A DNA stretch of 64,000 nt from Bradyrhizobium sp. CIAT3101 (GTDB taxonomy: Bacteria; Pseudomonadota; Alphaproteobacteria; Rhizobiales; Xanthobacteraceae): positions 5,663,001 to 5,727,000 of the forward strand of contig NZ_CP121634.1 of assembly GCF_029714945.1 (NCBI RefSeq), read 5' to 3'. The notes below the pieces were generated by a model that was not told the origin of the DNA, did not search any database, and saw nothing but the letters and a program-made list of their open reading frames with translations. Made by a program: the position numbers and the translations under genes. Positions 8,727 through 17,399 of this stretch are shown one piece after another. Each line of letters opens with the position of its first letter. Position 1 is the stretch's first letter.

Positions 8727-9701
8727 ATGAAGGCCGTACGCGTAGGCAGATTTGGCGGACCAGACGTTCTTGAGGTCGTCGAAATTCCAACGCCAGCGCT
8801 CGCCGACAGACAGATTCTCGTGCGCGTCGAGGCGGCCGGCGTGAATTTCTTCGAGGCGCTGATGCGGCAGGACCGTTATGCCGTCACGCCCGAACTTCCG
8901 CTGATGCCCGGCGTCGAGGTTGCGGGCGTGGTCGAAGCGGCCGGGCGCGGAGCAGAGACTGCGCTCGGGACTCGCGTGGCAATCCCGCTTTTTGCTGTCG
9001 GCGGCAGCGGAGGCTATGCGGAGTACGTCACGGCCGATACGGCAGCCGCCGTGTCTGTTCCGGACGAGGTCCCGTCCGAGGTGGCTGTTGCTCTCCTCAT
9101 TCAGGGTCTCACAGCCCTCCACGCGGCCCGTCGATATCCGCTCGGAGGCAAGACCGTGCTTGTCACAGCGGCTGCAGGTGGGGTTGGGAGCCTGCTCATA
9201 CAGCTCTTGAAGCTGGCGGGAGCAGCGAGGATCATCGCCACGACGAGTACGTCCAGGAAGCTGGAACTCGCACGCTCTCTCGGTGCTGACATTGCGGTCA
9301 ACTACACGGATAACCATTGGCGCGACGCCGTGACAGACGCCACCGATGGGCGCGGCGTGGACATCGCCTATGATTTCGTTGGCGGGACAGTCGCTGCGGA
9401 TTGCCTCAAGCTGCTTGGCCCGGGCGGTTTCCTTGTCGCCGGCGCCCTCGGGCGAATGGCATTCTCGCACGAAGACCTGGAGAACATGGCCGCACAGAAC
9501 CAGTCGATCAATGGATTTGCACTTCTACCGCTCCTTACCTCCGATATCCTGCGCGCCGATCTCATTCATTTGTTCGAACTCTCATCGACGAGGAGGCTGA
9601 AGGTCCTCATCGACAAGGCCTATCCTCTCAACGAAGTTGCCGAAGCGCATCGCCGAATCGAGAGCAGATTATCGAGCGGGAAAATCGTCCTCACCCCATG
9701 A
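8727..9701 (+). CDS. NADPH:quinone oxidoreductase-like zinc-free MDR enzyme
   Basis: A 324-residue medium-chain dehydrogenase/reductase of the quinone-oxidoreductase type. The GroES-like N-terminal half (RVEAAGVNFFEALMRQDRY, PLMPGVEVAGVVEAAG) lacks the cysteines of zinc alcohol dehydrogenases. The nucleotide-binding half begins with VTAAAGGVGSLLIQLLKLAGA, and a YDFVGG stretch and the ending SGKIVLTP follow. The likely reaction is NADPH reduction of quinones or enones. Two adjacent ATGs exist; GGAG lies 6 bases before the one at 8727. It is divergent from the HxlR gene, its probable regulator. Confidence 0.88.
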   Translation: MKAVRVGRFGGPDVLEVVEIPTPALADRQILVRVEAAGVNFFEALMRQDRYAVTPELPLMPGVEVAGVVEAAGRGAETALGTRVAIPLFAVGGSGGYAEYVTADTAAAVSVPDEVPSEVAVALLIQGLTALHAARRYPLGGKTVLVTAAAGGVGSLLIQLLKLAGAARIIATTSTSRKLELARSLGADIAVNYTDNHWRDAVTDATDGRGVDIAYDFVGGTVAADCLKLLGPGGFLVAGALGRMAFSHEDLENMAAQNQSINGFALLPLLTSDILRADLIHLFELSSTRRLKVLIDKAYPLNEVAEAHRRIESRLSSGKIVLTP

Positions 9702-9830
9702 AATCAGGGCACTCGCGTTTGAAACGAACAACGTCCCGCTGAATTCCGGTCTGTTTCCCAAGCGTTTCAAGACCGCGGGCTGACAGGCGTCCCAACACTC
9801 CGAGCGTTTTGCTCCAAGGCCGCAGCGACT

Positions 9831-10655
9831 CTAGCTGAGGCCACCAAGGTGGCGATCGACGAACTCGGCAATGAGAGCCGAGACCTCGGCGGGCCGGTCG
9901 AGGCTCGGCAGATGGGCAGTTCCGCTCAGCTCATGCCCAGAGGCATTCGGCAACGCTGTGGTCAGATAGCGGCTTCTGTCCCGAATGTTGGGAAAATCAA
10001 GGTCGCCCCAGATCACGAGCGATGGCGCGGATATCTCGCCGAGGCGTCGATAGGCCGACGTGGCATCCACGCTCGAGCCGACCGATGACGGCCGAAGGGC
10101 CTGGCCATTCATCTCGAGGAACAACCGCCTGGCGTCGCCGGCGACGCGTCCCTCGGGCTGGAACGGGCCATCGAGCCAAAGATGCGCCTTGACCGCATTT
10201 GCCTGGTTCAGATCACCAACCTGTTCAGCTTCACGCACCTGTTCGATCAGGCGCCTGATCTCAGGTGGATACACTGGCTCGGGCGAGCCACTCACCGAAG
10301 GCGCAATGAGAACGAGTCCACGAACATAAGTCGGATGTTCGAGGGCGATATCGAGCGCGATTCGTCCGCCCTGGGAACAAGCGACGAGAATCGCGGGCGA
10401 TCCGCCCGCAACATCATCGATCACCCTCACCAGATCCGCGACCGCAGAGAAATCCTCGATTTCGGCACTGGTGTCGCCAAAACCTCGACGATCGTAGGCG
10501 ATGGCCCTGGCCCGCGTACCGATTGCGGCCAGTTGCGCCGACCACATCCGCCTGTCGGCTACGCCGGCGTGGAGAAAGACGACCGGAGCGCCATTGCCGA
10601 CAACATCCGCAGCCAGGATGGCACGGCCGGACACGATCTGATGATTGGAGCTCAC
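9831..10655 (-). CDS. Alpha/beta hydrolase
   Basis: A 274-residue alpha/beta-fold hydrolase. The oxyanion region is PVVFLHAG, the nucleophile elbow is ACSQGG with Ser94, the acid is probably in WGDLDFPN, and the histidine is in SGTAHLPSLD. No signal peptide is visible, so it is likely cytoplasmic. The DRRGFGDTS stretch before the cap is common in the family of esterases, lactonases and C-C bond hydrolases. It lies on the same strand as, and just downstream of, another alpha/beta hydrolase gene. The substrate is not deducible. Confidence 0.85.
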   Translation of the reverse strand: MSSNHQIVSGRAILAADVVGNGAPVVFLHAGVADRRMWSAQLAAIGTRARAIAYDRRGFGDTSAEIEDFSAVADLVRVIDDVAGGSPAILVACSQGGRIALDIALEHPTYVRGLVLIAPSVSGSPEPVYPPEIRRLIEQVREAEQVGDLNQANAVKAHLWLDGPFQPEGRVAGDARRLFLEMNGQALRPSSVGSSVDATSAYRRLGEISAPSLVIWGDLDFPNIRDRSRYLTTALPNASGHELSGTAHLPSLDRPAEVSALIAEFVDRHLGGLS

Positions 10656-10722
10656 GGTCTATCCCGGCCACGCATAAGATGTTGCGGCCGAAGACACGAC
10701 CACAACAAGGCTACTCGCCAGC

Positions 10723-11724
10723 TCAATTCCGGTCCAGGAAACTCTGCACCTCGCGGAAGAGCACATCGCGTCCGGTCTCGACCTCGACGAAATGCGTCGC
10801 GCGCGGAATCTCGATCAGATGGCGCACGGGCGCATTGCGTAGCAGGGCGAACAGCGCCTGCGACTGGCTGAGCGGGGTCAGTTCGTCCCATTCACCGCGA
10901 ATGATCAGCGTCGGCGCGGAAATCTTGCCGGGATCGTAGATCGCCTTGTTGGCGCTCCAGTACTCGGCACCATCGGCAACGACGCCCGTCGGCGAGCGGA
11001 AACGCGGCGGATTATGCGCCTTGGCATCCGGCTGGACCGCGAGAAGGGCAGCCTCCCAGATCTTCTTGGAAGCCGGCGGGAAGATCACCTCGGCCTGCCC
11101 GTCCGGCACACCGGTCTGCAGGCGCTTGAGCGCCGCGTCGACCGTCCATTCCTGCCACGCGGCTTCCGGGATCTTGCCGCCGGAAGATGAGAGCCAGGGC
11201 GGCGCCAACAGAACCAGGCCGGCGACATGTTGCGGCTGTGCAGCCGCGTAGCTGCCGGCGATCAGCGTTCCCCAGGACCAGCCGATCAGCTGCAATTTCG
11301 AGATCTTGCGTTCGGAGAGGATGTGATTGACCGCGGCGCCGAAATCCTCGACCGCCTCCTTGGTCGTCGCAAATGGCTTCGACTGGTCCGTGGGCGGCTT
11401 CGAGCCGCCGTAGCCGCGGACATCGACGAGCCAGACGTCGTAACCTTGCGACGCAATGTAATCCGCCCAGGATCCCTGCCCCAAAGCCAGATCGAACACG
11501 GTTTCCGACGGTTGGGTCGAACCGTGGACATAAAGGACCGTGCGGGAGGCCTCGAACTTCGTCAGGTCCTTCGGGCGCTTGTTGCGCAGGAAAATCTGAA
11601 CGCCCGGCGTCGTCGACGTGACATGATAGTCCTGCGAGACCAATTGACGTGGCTGCTTCGCCGACGCCGGCAACCACGCAGCCGAGAGCGATACCAGCAG
11701 CGACGACAACAACAGGCGCTTCAT
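10723..11724 (-). CDS. Exported alpha/beta hydrolase
   Basis: A 333-residue alpha/beta hydrolase with a signal peptide (MKRLLLSSLLVSLSAAW, cleavage likely after PASA), so it should act in the periplasm. It has VLYVHGST at the oxyanion region, the nucleophile elbow GWSWGT with Ser150, the acid in RGEWDELTP and the histidine in ATHFVEV. The layout resembles the PhaC-like polyester synthase/hydrolase branch. The ATG at 11724 is chosen because AAGGA lies 8 bases upstream and the leader begins there. The binding-protein gene on the other side of the gap is divergent. Confidence 0.82.
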   Translation of the reverse strand: MKRLLLSSLLVSLSAAWLPASAKQPRQLVSQDYHVTSTTPGVQIFLRNKRPKDLTKFEASRTVLYVHGSTQPSETVFDLALGQGSWADYIASQGYDVWLVDVRGYGGSKPPTDQSKPFATTKEAVEDFGAAVNHILSERKISKLQLIGWSWGTLIAGSYAAAQPQHVAGLVLLAPPWLSSSGGKIPEAAWQEWTVDAALKRLQTGVPDGQAEVIFPPASKKIWEAALLAVQPDAKAHNPPRFRSPTGVVADGAEYWSANKAIYDPGKISAPTLIIRGEWDELTPLSQSQALFALLRNAPVRHLIEIPRATHFVEVETGRDVLFREVQSFLDRN

Positions 11725-12052
11725 GTGAATTTCCTTCAAGATCCGATGACGTTTCATCGGAATTTTTCGGTCAATTATTTGCGCATTTCGGCGCTCGTAC
11801 TCGTCGTCGTCAATTCCAAATAGTCGCACCAACTGAGAATGATTCAACTCTGGTCCAACCGCATATAGCGAATTCCAGCAATGCTGTTGGTAGCTTCTAT
11901 CTGAAGGATGAAAACCGTTCATCACGCGTGACGGAAACGCAATTCATTGCACCCGCCCGGTGCACGCTGAAATGAATTTCTTATTTTCCGGGCGAGATTG
12001 ACTCGACGCCGCCACGGTGACGATCTGCACGCCTCATTGTTGAAGGTGCATC
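11725..12052. other. Divergent intergenic region, hydrolase / taurine-type ABC operon
   Basis: This 328-base gap holds no supported gene. It separates the exported hydrolase from the taurine-type ABC operon and must contain both promoters. A widely spaced inverted repeat is present, CGCCCGG (11954-11960) and CCGGGCG (11988-11994), flanking an AT-rich stretch of 27 bases; it could be an operator or a leader hairpin of the ABC operon. Confidence 0.5.
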
Positions 12053-13105
12053 ATGACGACGAACATTCGCGCAGGCAGGCTGGGACGACGTGACGTGCTT
12101 CGGTTGGGGCTCGGCGCGGGCGTGTTGTCATTGTCGGCGGGACACGGTCGCGCGCAAGCCGCAGCAAAGCCCGAAGTCGTCCGCATCGGCTATCTGACCG
12201 CCGCACGGGCTTGGGTGGTCGGCAAGACTGACGGCAGCTTCGACAAGGCGCTCGGCGCCAAGGTCGAGTGGGTGCCCTTCCCTTCAGGCGGCCCCGCCCT
12301 GTCGCTGCTCGCTGCCAAGCAGATCGATTTCGCGATCTTCGGCAACACGCCGATCGTGGCCGGGTTGTCGCGCAAGCTGCCCATTCAGATCCTGGGCTCG
12401 CCGGAAATCGTCGCCACCAGCGAGCGACTGGTCGCCAAGGCAGGCATCACCACACTCAGGGATCTAGAGGGCAAGCGCATCGCGGTTGCGCCCTCCTCCA
12501 CGATGGCCTTCGCGCTGGAAGCGCTGATCCGAATCAACAAGCTCGATGCCAGCAAGATCAAGCGCCTGCCGCTGAGCCAGCCCGACACGATCGCCGCCTG
12601 GAAGCGCGGCGATATCGACGCGACCTATATCAACGGCCCGTTCTGGGCGGAGCTTCTGGCGGACGGTGGCCAGCAATTGCTGGTCTCCGAACAATTGCAG
12701 CCCTCGGGCGTCTTCGTCTGGAACAGCGCCGTGGTGCGGAGCGAATTCGCCGAGCGATATCCAGAGACCGTGGTCACCTGGCTGCAGACCGTTCAGGCGC
12801 AGTTCAATCGATACCGGTCCGATCCGGAAGGCATCTCGCGGATTTTGGCGAAGGATTTCGCCGCGCCGTTCGAAGCCGTGCGCGACACGCTGGCCGGGCT
12901 GCGTTATCCCACCTTCCAGGATCAGCTTGGTCCGAAATATTGGGGCGATGGGCCGGGTGCCGCAAAGGATGCGCCGCTCATCAAGGCGCTCGGCGATGCC
13001 GCCGCATTCCTGGCCGAGACAGGCGAGATCAAGCGCGACGACGTCCCCGCCTCTTTCGTCCCTGCGGTGAACTACGCCTTGCTGCGGCGCGCGTTCCCGT
13101 CTTGA
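12053..13105 (+). CDS. Taurine/sulfonate-type ABC substrate-binding protein
   Basis: A 350-residue periplasmic binding protein of the TauA/SsuA/nitrate-binding (NMT1-like) type. The leader contains GRRDVLRLGLGAG, a twin-arginine-like signal, with cleavage probably after GRAQA. The mature part shows the family's order: VRIGYLTAARAWVV, the loop GGPALSLLAAKQIDFAIFGNTP, TLRDLEGKRIAV and IDATYINGPFWAEL. It starts an operon with a permease and ATPase of the same family. Sulfonates are the commonest ligands, but the family also binds other small anions, thiamine precursors and aromatics, so the ligand is uncertain. Confidence 0.85.
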   Translation: MTTNIRAGRLGRRDVLRLGLGAGVLSLSAGHGRAQAAAKPEVVRIGYLTAARAWVVGKTDGSFDKALGAKVEWVPFPSGGPALSLLAAKQIDFAIFGNTPIVAGLSRKLPIQILGSPEIVATSERLVAKAGITTLRDLEGKRIAVAPSSTMAFALEALIRINKLDASKIKRLPLSQPDTIAAWKRGDIDATYINGPFWAELLADGGQQLLVSEQLQPSGVFVWNSAVVRSEFAERYPETVVTWLQTVQAQFNRYRSDPEGISRILAKDFAAPFEAVRDTLAGLRYPTFQDQLGPKYWGDGPGAAKDAPLIKALGDAAAFLAETGEIKRDDVPASFVPAVNYALLRRAFPS

Positions 13106-13872
13106 ACGCCAGTCGTCGTTTTCTGATCGGCCTCGCTGCGGTCGCCGTGGTCACGCTGGCGTGGGAGATCGCCGGACGGACTCATCTGGTCGAACCGCTG
13201 TTGCTTCCGCCACCGTCCGAGATCGTGACGACCGCGATCGATCTGGTGCAGGACGGCTATCGTGGGACGCCGCTCTGGCAGCATCTGGCGCTCAGCCTCG
13301 CCCGCGCGCTGGGCGCGTTTGCGGTCGCCACGCTGATCGGCGTGCCGCTTGGACTTGCGATGGGAACGGTGCCCGGCTTTGGCGCCGTGCTCGACCCGTT
13401 CGTGCAGTTTCTGCGGCCGCTTCCGAAGCTTGCATTGATCCCCCTCGTGATCCTCTGGTTCGGCATTGGCGAGACGTCCAAAGTTCTCCTGATTTTCATC
13501 TCGGCTGCGCTGAGCATCATCGTCGGAACGGCGGCCGCGGTCGGCACCGTGCAACGACAGCGGATCCGGGCCGGCCGGGCGCTTGGCGCCCACGGCCTGG
13601 CGCTGTTTCGCTACGTGATCCTGCCCCACATCCTGCCCGAACTGTTCGTGACACTGCGCCTGTCCTTCGGGATCGGCTGGACGACGCTGATTGCAGCCGA
13701 GATGATCGCCTCCGACGCCGGCATCGGCTGGATGGTCGTCAACGCCGGCGCCTATCTGCGCACGGACGTCGTCATGCTCGGCATCGTCCTGCTCGGCGGC
13801 ACCGGCTACGCGCTGGATCTCGTGCTGGTCGGACTACAGCGCTGGGTGGCACCCTGGTCGGGGCGCGCCTGA
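13102..13872 (+). CDS. Taurine/sulfonate-type ABC permease
   Basis: A 256-residue inner-membrane permease of the SsuC/TauC family. About six membrane segments frame the EAA-type loop GRALGAHGLALFRYVILPHILPEL, and the family's FLRPLPKLALIPLVILWFG stretch precedes it. The start is unusual: a TTG at 13102 overlaps the binding-protein stop (TTGA), with no ATG or GTG nearby in frame, which implies tight translational coupling. The ATPase gene begins one base after its stop. Confidence 0.86.
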   Translation: MNASRRFLIGLAAVAVVTLAWEIAGRTHLVEPLLLPPPSEIVTTAIDLVQDGYRGTPLWQHLALSLARALGAFAVATLIGVPLGLAMGTVPGFGAVLDPFVQFLRPLPKLALIPLVILWFGIGETSKVLLIFISAALSIIVGTAAAVGTVQRQRIRAGRALGAHGLALFRYVILPHILPELFVTLRLSFGIGWTTLIAAEMIASDAGIGWMVVNAGAYLRTDVVMLGIVLLGGTGYALDLVLVGLQRWVAPWSGRA

Positions 13873-13873
13873 G

Positions 13874-14722
13874 ATGACGAGCCCTCCACTCATTGTCCTT
13901 GAGACCATCGAAAAGCGCTTTGACGACCGGCGCGCCCGGCGCACGACCGTTGCACTTGATGGCCTTTCACTGAACGTCGCCGAAGGCGAATTCGTGTGCC
14001 TGCTGGGACCCAGCGGTTGCGGCAAATCAACCGTGCTCGACCTGCTGGCGGGTTTCGAGCAACCCACAAGGGGACGCGTGACGATCGCCGGCAAGCCGAT
14101 CGGACGCCCCTCGCCCGATCGCGGAATCGTATTTCAGGAAGCGACGCTATTCCCATGGCTGTCGGTCATCGACAACATCACCTTCGCATCGCGCCTGGCC
14201 GGACGCCCTGCGTCAGAGTACCGGCCGCGCGCGCAAGAGCTGATCGAGATGATGGGGCTGCGCGGCTTCGAGCATCACGCCGTCTATGAACTGTCCGGCG
14301 GGATGCGCCAGCGCGTTGCGATCGCCCGTGCCTGGATCTCGCAGCCGCTGCTGCTGTTGATGGACGAGCCGTTCGGCGCGCTGGATGCCCAGACCCGGCT
14401 CGCCATGCAGGAACTTCTGCTGGCCGCGCGCGAGCAACGCCGCTCCACCGTCCTGTTCGTCACGCACGACATCGAGGAAGCGCTGTTCCTGTCGGATCGC
14501 ATCGCCATCATGAGCGGCCGTCCCGGCCGCATCGTCGAGGAGATCGTGGTCCCCTATCCGCGGCCGCGCACCTACCAGGAGATCATCGCGACGCCTTCGT
14601 TCGGCGAGTTGAAGCGGTCGATCCTGTCGACGCTGCGCGAGCAGGCCGCACACCCTCAACACGCAACATTGGAAGGCTTGTCACATGGTCACGACCAACG
14701 ATCGAACCCGCCGTCTCATTGA
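13874..14722 (+). CDS. Taurine/sulfonate-type ABC ATPase
   Basis: A 282-residue ATPase of the SsuB/TauB family, with Walker A GPSGCGKST, Q-loop VFQEATLFPW, signature LSGGMRQR and Walker B LLMDEPFGALD, followed by the H-loop VTHDIEEA. It energises the adjacent permease. Its last 38 bases overlap the next gene, a DppA-type binding protein, so the two are probably coupled in translation. The C-terminal ~20 residues past the conserved region are poor in family character and may simply result from the overlap. Confidence 0.88.
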   Translation: MTSPPLIVLETIEKRFDDRRARRTTVALDGLSLNVAEGEFVCLLGPSGCGKSTVLDLLAGFEQPTRGRVTIAGKPIGRPSPDRGIVFQEATLFPWLSVIDNITFASRLAGRPASEYRPRAQELIEMMGLRGFEHHAVYELSGGMRQRVAIARAWISQPLLLLMDEPFGALDAQTRLAMQELLLAAREQRRSTVLFVTHDIEEALFLSDRIAIMSGRPGRIVEEIVVPYPRPRTYQEIIATPSFGELKRSILSTLREQAAHPQHATLEGLSHGHDQRSNPPSH

Positions 14723-16295
14723 TCGGCGACGCGTCCTGAAAGCGGGGGCCGGCGTGCTCGCGCTGCCGCTCGCCGGCGCGCCCGTGCGCGCGGCCGAGGC
14801 ACGGCGCGGCGGCACGCTGACGGTCGTCACGCAGGGAGAGCCGCGAACGCTCGTTCCGCTGTTCGACACCAACACAAACACGCGCAATATCAGCACCAAG
14901 GTCACCGAGGGCCTGCTGACCTACAGCGCAGACTTCACACCGCGACCGCAGCTGGCAACGGCCTGGAACGTCAGCGCGGACGGGCTCGAATACGCCTTCA
15001 CCCTGCGCCCGGGCGTCAAATGGCACGATGGTGCGGATTTCACATCCGCCGACGTCCAGTTCTCGCTGCAAGCCCTGCAAAAGGTCGGGCCGCGCGGCCG
15101 GATCAGTTTTGCCAATCTCGCTCGCGTCGAAACGCCTGATGCGCTGACAGCCGTGGTGAAGCTGTCGAAGCCGACGCCCTATTTCCTGAAGGCCCTCTCA
15201 GCCGCAGAATCCCCGATTCTTCCACGTCACGCCTATCAGGGCGACAATCTCGACAGCAGCGCCAACAACAACGCGCCGATCGGGACCGGACCATTCATCT
15301 TCGACGAATGGAAACGCGGCAGCCACATCAGCCTGCGCCGGAACCCGCAATATTGGCGACCCGAGCGGCCCTATCTGGATCGGGTGGTGGTCAAGTTCGT
15401 CGCCGATCCAGCCGCGGCCTCCGCAGCGCTCGAAACGGGAGAGGCCGACGCCAGCGGCACCCTCTCTCTGGCTGACGTGAAACGCCTGGCCGACGGCGGA
15501 AAGTTCGTCGTTTCCTCCCAGCGGGACGCTTATCTCAACAATGCCGCAGTGCTCGAGTTCAGCCTCGACAACCAGTACCTCGCCCAACGCGCCGTGCGGC
15601 ACGCCATCGCGCGCACGATCGATCGCGATTTCATCCGGCAGTGGATCTATTACGGCTATGCCAGCCAGATCCGTTCACCGATACCCGAAGTGCTCTCGTC
15701 CTATTTCGACCCGACGAGCTTCGACCATCCCTTCAATCTCGACGAGGCGAACCGCCTTCTCGACGAGGCGGGACTGAAGCGCGGCAGCGGCGGCATCCGG
15801 TTTGCGCTGAAGCTGACTTTCATCCCGGGCGCGGCCTTCAAGGCGACCGCCGGCTATCTGCGGTCCGCGCTCGGCCGCGCCGGCATCCGCGTCGACATCC
15901 TCGATGGCGATCTCGGCACGTTCATCAAGCGGGTCTATTACGACCGCGATTTCGACATCAACCTGAATGGGCTCGGCTTGCTGTTCGATCCGACGGTCGG
16001 CGTGCAGCGGATCTACTGGTCCGACGGGATCAAGCACCCGCTGCCCTATGTCAACGCGGCCCACTACAACAATCCGGCGGTCGATGGCCTGTTCCGGCAG
16101 GCCAGTATCGAGCCTGACGAGGCGCGGCGGGCCGATCAATTCCGGCAAATCCAGAAGATCGCCAGCGATGATCTGCCCGCTCTGCCCCTGGTGGCGCTGG
16201 AGACGGCCCTCGTCAGCAATGCACGCGTACGCGATCTCTACAACAGCGTCGACCTGACCGCCGGGGACTTCTCCGACGCCTGGCTCGACCGCTGA
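14685..16295 (+). CDS. DppA-type (SBP family 5) substrate-binding protein
   Basis: A 536-residue periplasmic binding protein of family 5 (peptide/opine/nickel type). The leader carries a twin-arginine motif (IDRRRVLKAG) with cleavage likely after VRAAEA. Family landmarks include GGTLTVVTQGEPRTLVPLFD, LRPGVKWHDGADFTSADV, IGTGPFIFDEWKRG and ALETGEADASG. It is the last gene of a taurine/sulfonate-type operon, which already has its own binding protein, and no family-5 permease lies next to it. It may serve the Dpp-type permease at the window's left end or another unlinked one; that is inference. Confidence 0.87.
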   Translation: MVTTNDRTRRLIDRRRVLKAGAGVLALPLAGAPVRAAEARRGGTLTVVTQGEPRTLVPLFDTNTNTRNISTKVTEGLLTYSADFTPRPQLATAWNVSADGLEYAFTLRPGVKWHDGADFTSADVQFSLQALQKVGPRGRISFANLARVETPDALTAVVKLSKPTPYFLKALSAAESPILPRHAYQGDNLDSSANNNAPIGTGPFIFDEWKRGSHISLRRNPQYWRPERPYLDRVVVKFVADPAAASAALETGEADASGTLSLADVKRLADGGKFVVSSQRDAYLNNAAVLEFSLDNQYLAQRAVRHAIARTIDRDFIRQWIYYGYASQIRSPIPEVLSSYFDPTSFDHPFNLDEANRLLDEAGLKRGSGGIRFALKLTFIPGAAFKATAGYLRSALGRAGIRVDILDGDLGTFIKRVYYDRDFDINLNGLGLLFDPTVGVQRIYWSDGIKHPLPYVNAAHYNNPAVDGLFRQASIEPDEARRADQFRQIQKIASDDLPALPLVALETALVSNARVRDLYNSVDLTAGDFSDAWLDR

Positions 16296-16300
16296 TCGGG

Positions 16301-16331
16301 GCGCCGCGGGGCAGATCTGCACCCGCGGCGC
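16301..16331. terminator. Bidirectional terminator hairpin between convergent operons
   Basis: The arms GCGCCGCGGG (16301-16310) and CCCGCGGCGC (16322-16331) are perfectly complementary, with an 11-base loop that is itself palindromic. The hairpin lies between the convergent ends of the taurine-type operon and the ribose-type operon, so it can stop transcription from both sides. No run of T follows, so termination strength is uncertain. Confidence 0.6.
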
Positions 16332-16337
16332 TTCGGA

Positions 16338-17375
16338 TCATTTGACCGATGGAATCCAGGGTGCGGTGGCCGCCTCGCTGGTCCTGAAGGCCGGGACCTT
16401 GGCCGCCAGATCCTCGATGGTCTTGATGTTGTTGTCGACAAGATCCGCTCGCGTCACCAGGCGCGGCTGCACCAGCACGGAACGACCCGGATCCTGACCG
16501 GCGACGAGCAACGAAACCGCACGCACCGAGACTTCACCGACGACCGACGCGTTGGTGGCCGCCGTCGCCACCCATGGGCTTTTCGGTTCGATGATCGCCT
16601 GAATATCCGACGTGGAGATGTCGACACCGTAGATCTTCACCTTGTCGGCAACTCCCAGCTCGTCGATCGCGAGCTTCACCCCGCGCGCGAACTCGTCCCA
16701 AGGCGTGAAGATGGCCGTGATCTCCGGATGCGCCCGCAGCACGGCCTTGGTCTGGTCGGCGACCGACGCCGGCACGGAATCGTTCACGACGCCCCAGACC
16801 GCGCGTTCCTCCAGACCATGGGTCTTTCCGAACTCCTTCCAGACGGCATAGCGACGATCGAGCGGCGCAAAGCCTGCAACATAGACGACACCGCCCTTGA
16901 TGCCGTGGCCCTGCTCCTTGATCGCCTGATCGAGCACGAGCCGCGCCATGTCGGCATCGCTCTGCTCGACCTGCGGGATCTTCGGGTTGTCGAGATTGAC
17001 GTCATAGGCGACGACCTTGATGCCGGCATCGAGCGCCTTTTGGGCGACGTCCTTCAAGGCCTCGGGCTTGCCGTTGTTGATGATGAGGCCATCGACTTTC
17101 TGATTGATGGCATCCTCGATCAGCCTTCGCTGCGCATCGGGGTCCTGACGCGCCTCGGAGATGCGCAGGTCGATGTTGAGGGCATCGGCCTGCCGCTTGG
17201 TGCCGGCTTCGAAGGCCTGGAGCCAGTCGCCGCCGCCGATGAAGTTGACGACGGCGATCCTCACGCCGCCCTTTTCGAACGGCGCCGGCGCGCCTGGAAG
17301 CCCGCCCGCCGATACGGGTGCGGAGAGCACCAGCATCGTAGCGCCGGCGAAGATGGCGAATTTAAACTTGGTCAT
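16338..17375 (-). CDS. Ribose-type ABC sugar-binding protein (second copy)
   Basis: A 345-residue periplasmic binding protein of the RbsB/XylF type (periplasmic binding fold I). The signal peptide MTKFKFAIFAGATMLVLSAPVSA precedes GGVRIAVVNFIGGGDWLQAFEAG, the hinge IINNGKPEALKDV and IKVVAYDVNLDNPKIPQVEQSD. The ATG at 17375 has GAGGA 8 bases upstream. It lies 24 bases downstream of a clearly related binding-protein gene and is the last gene of an ATPase-permease-binding-protein-binding-protein operon. The ligand is likely a sugar or polyol, but the family is broad. Confidence 0.85.
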   Translation of the reverse strand: MTKFKFAIFAGATMLVLSAPVSAGGLPGAPAPFEKGGVRIAVVNFIGGGDWLQAFEAGTKRQADALNIDLRISEARQDPDAQRRLIEDAINQKVDGLIINNGKPEALKDVAQKALDAGIKVVAYDVNLDNPKIPQVEQSDADMARLVLDQAIKEQGHGIKGGVVYVAGFAPLDRRYAVWKEFGKTHGLEERAVWGVVNDSVPASVADQTKAVLRAHPEITAIFTPWDEFARGVKLAIDELGVADKVKIYGVDISTSDIQAIIEPKSPWVATAATNASVVGEVSVRAVSLLVAGQDPGRSVLVQPRLVTRADLVDNNIKTIEDLAAKVPAFRTSEAATAPWIPSVK

Positions 17376-17399
17376 TCTCGTGTCCTCAACACTCAAGAG

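Noticed and set aside
9747..9775. CGGTCT/AGACCG as a terminator between convergent genes
   Set aside because: The arms are only 6 bases with a 17-base loop; it could easily be chance.
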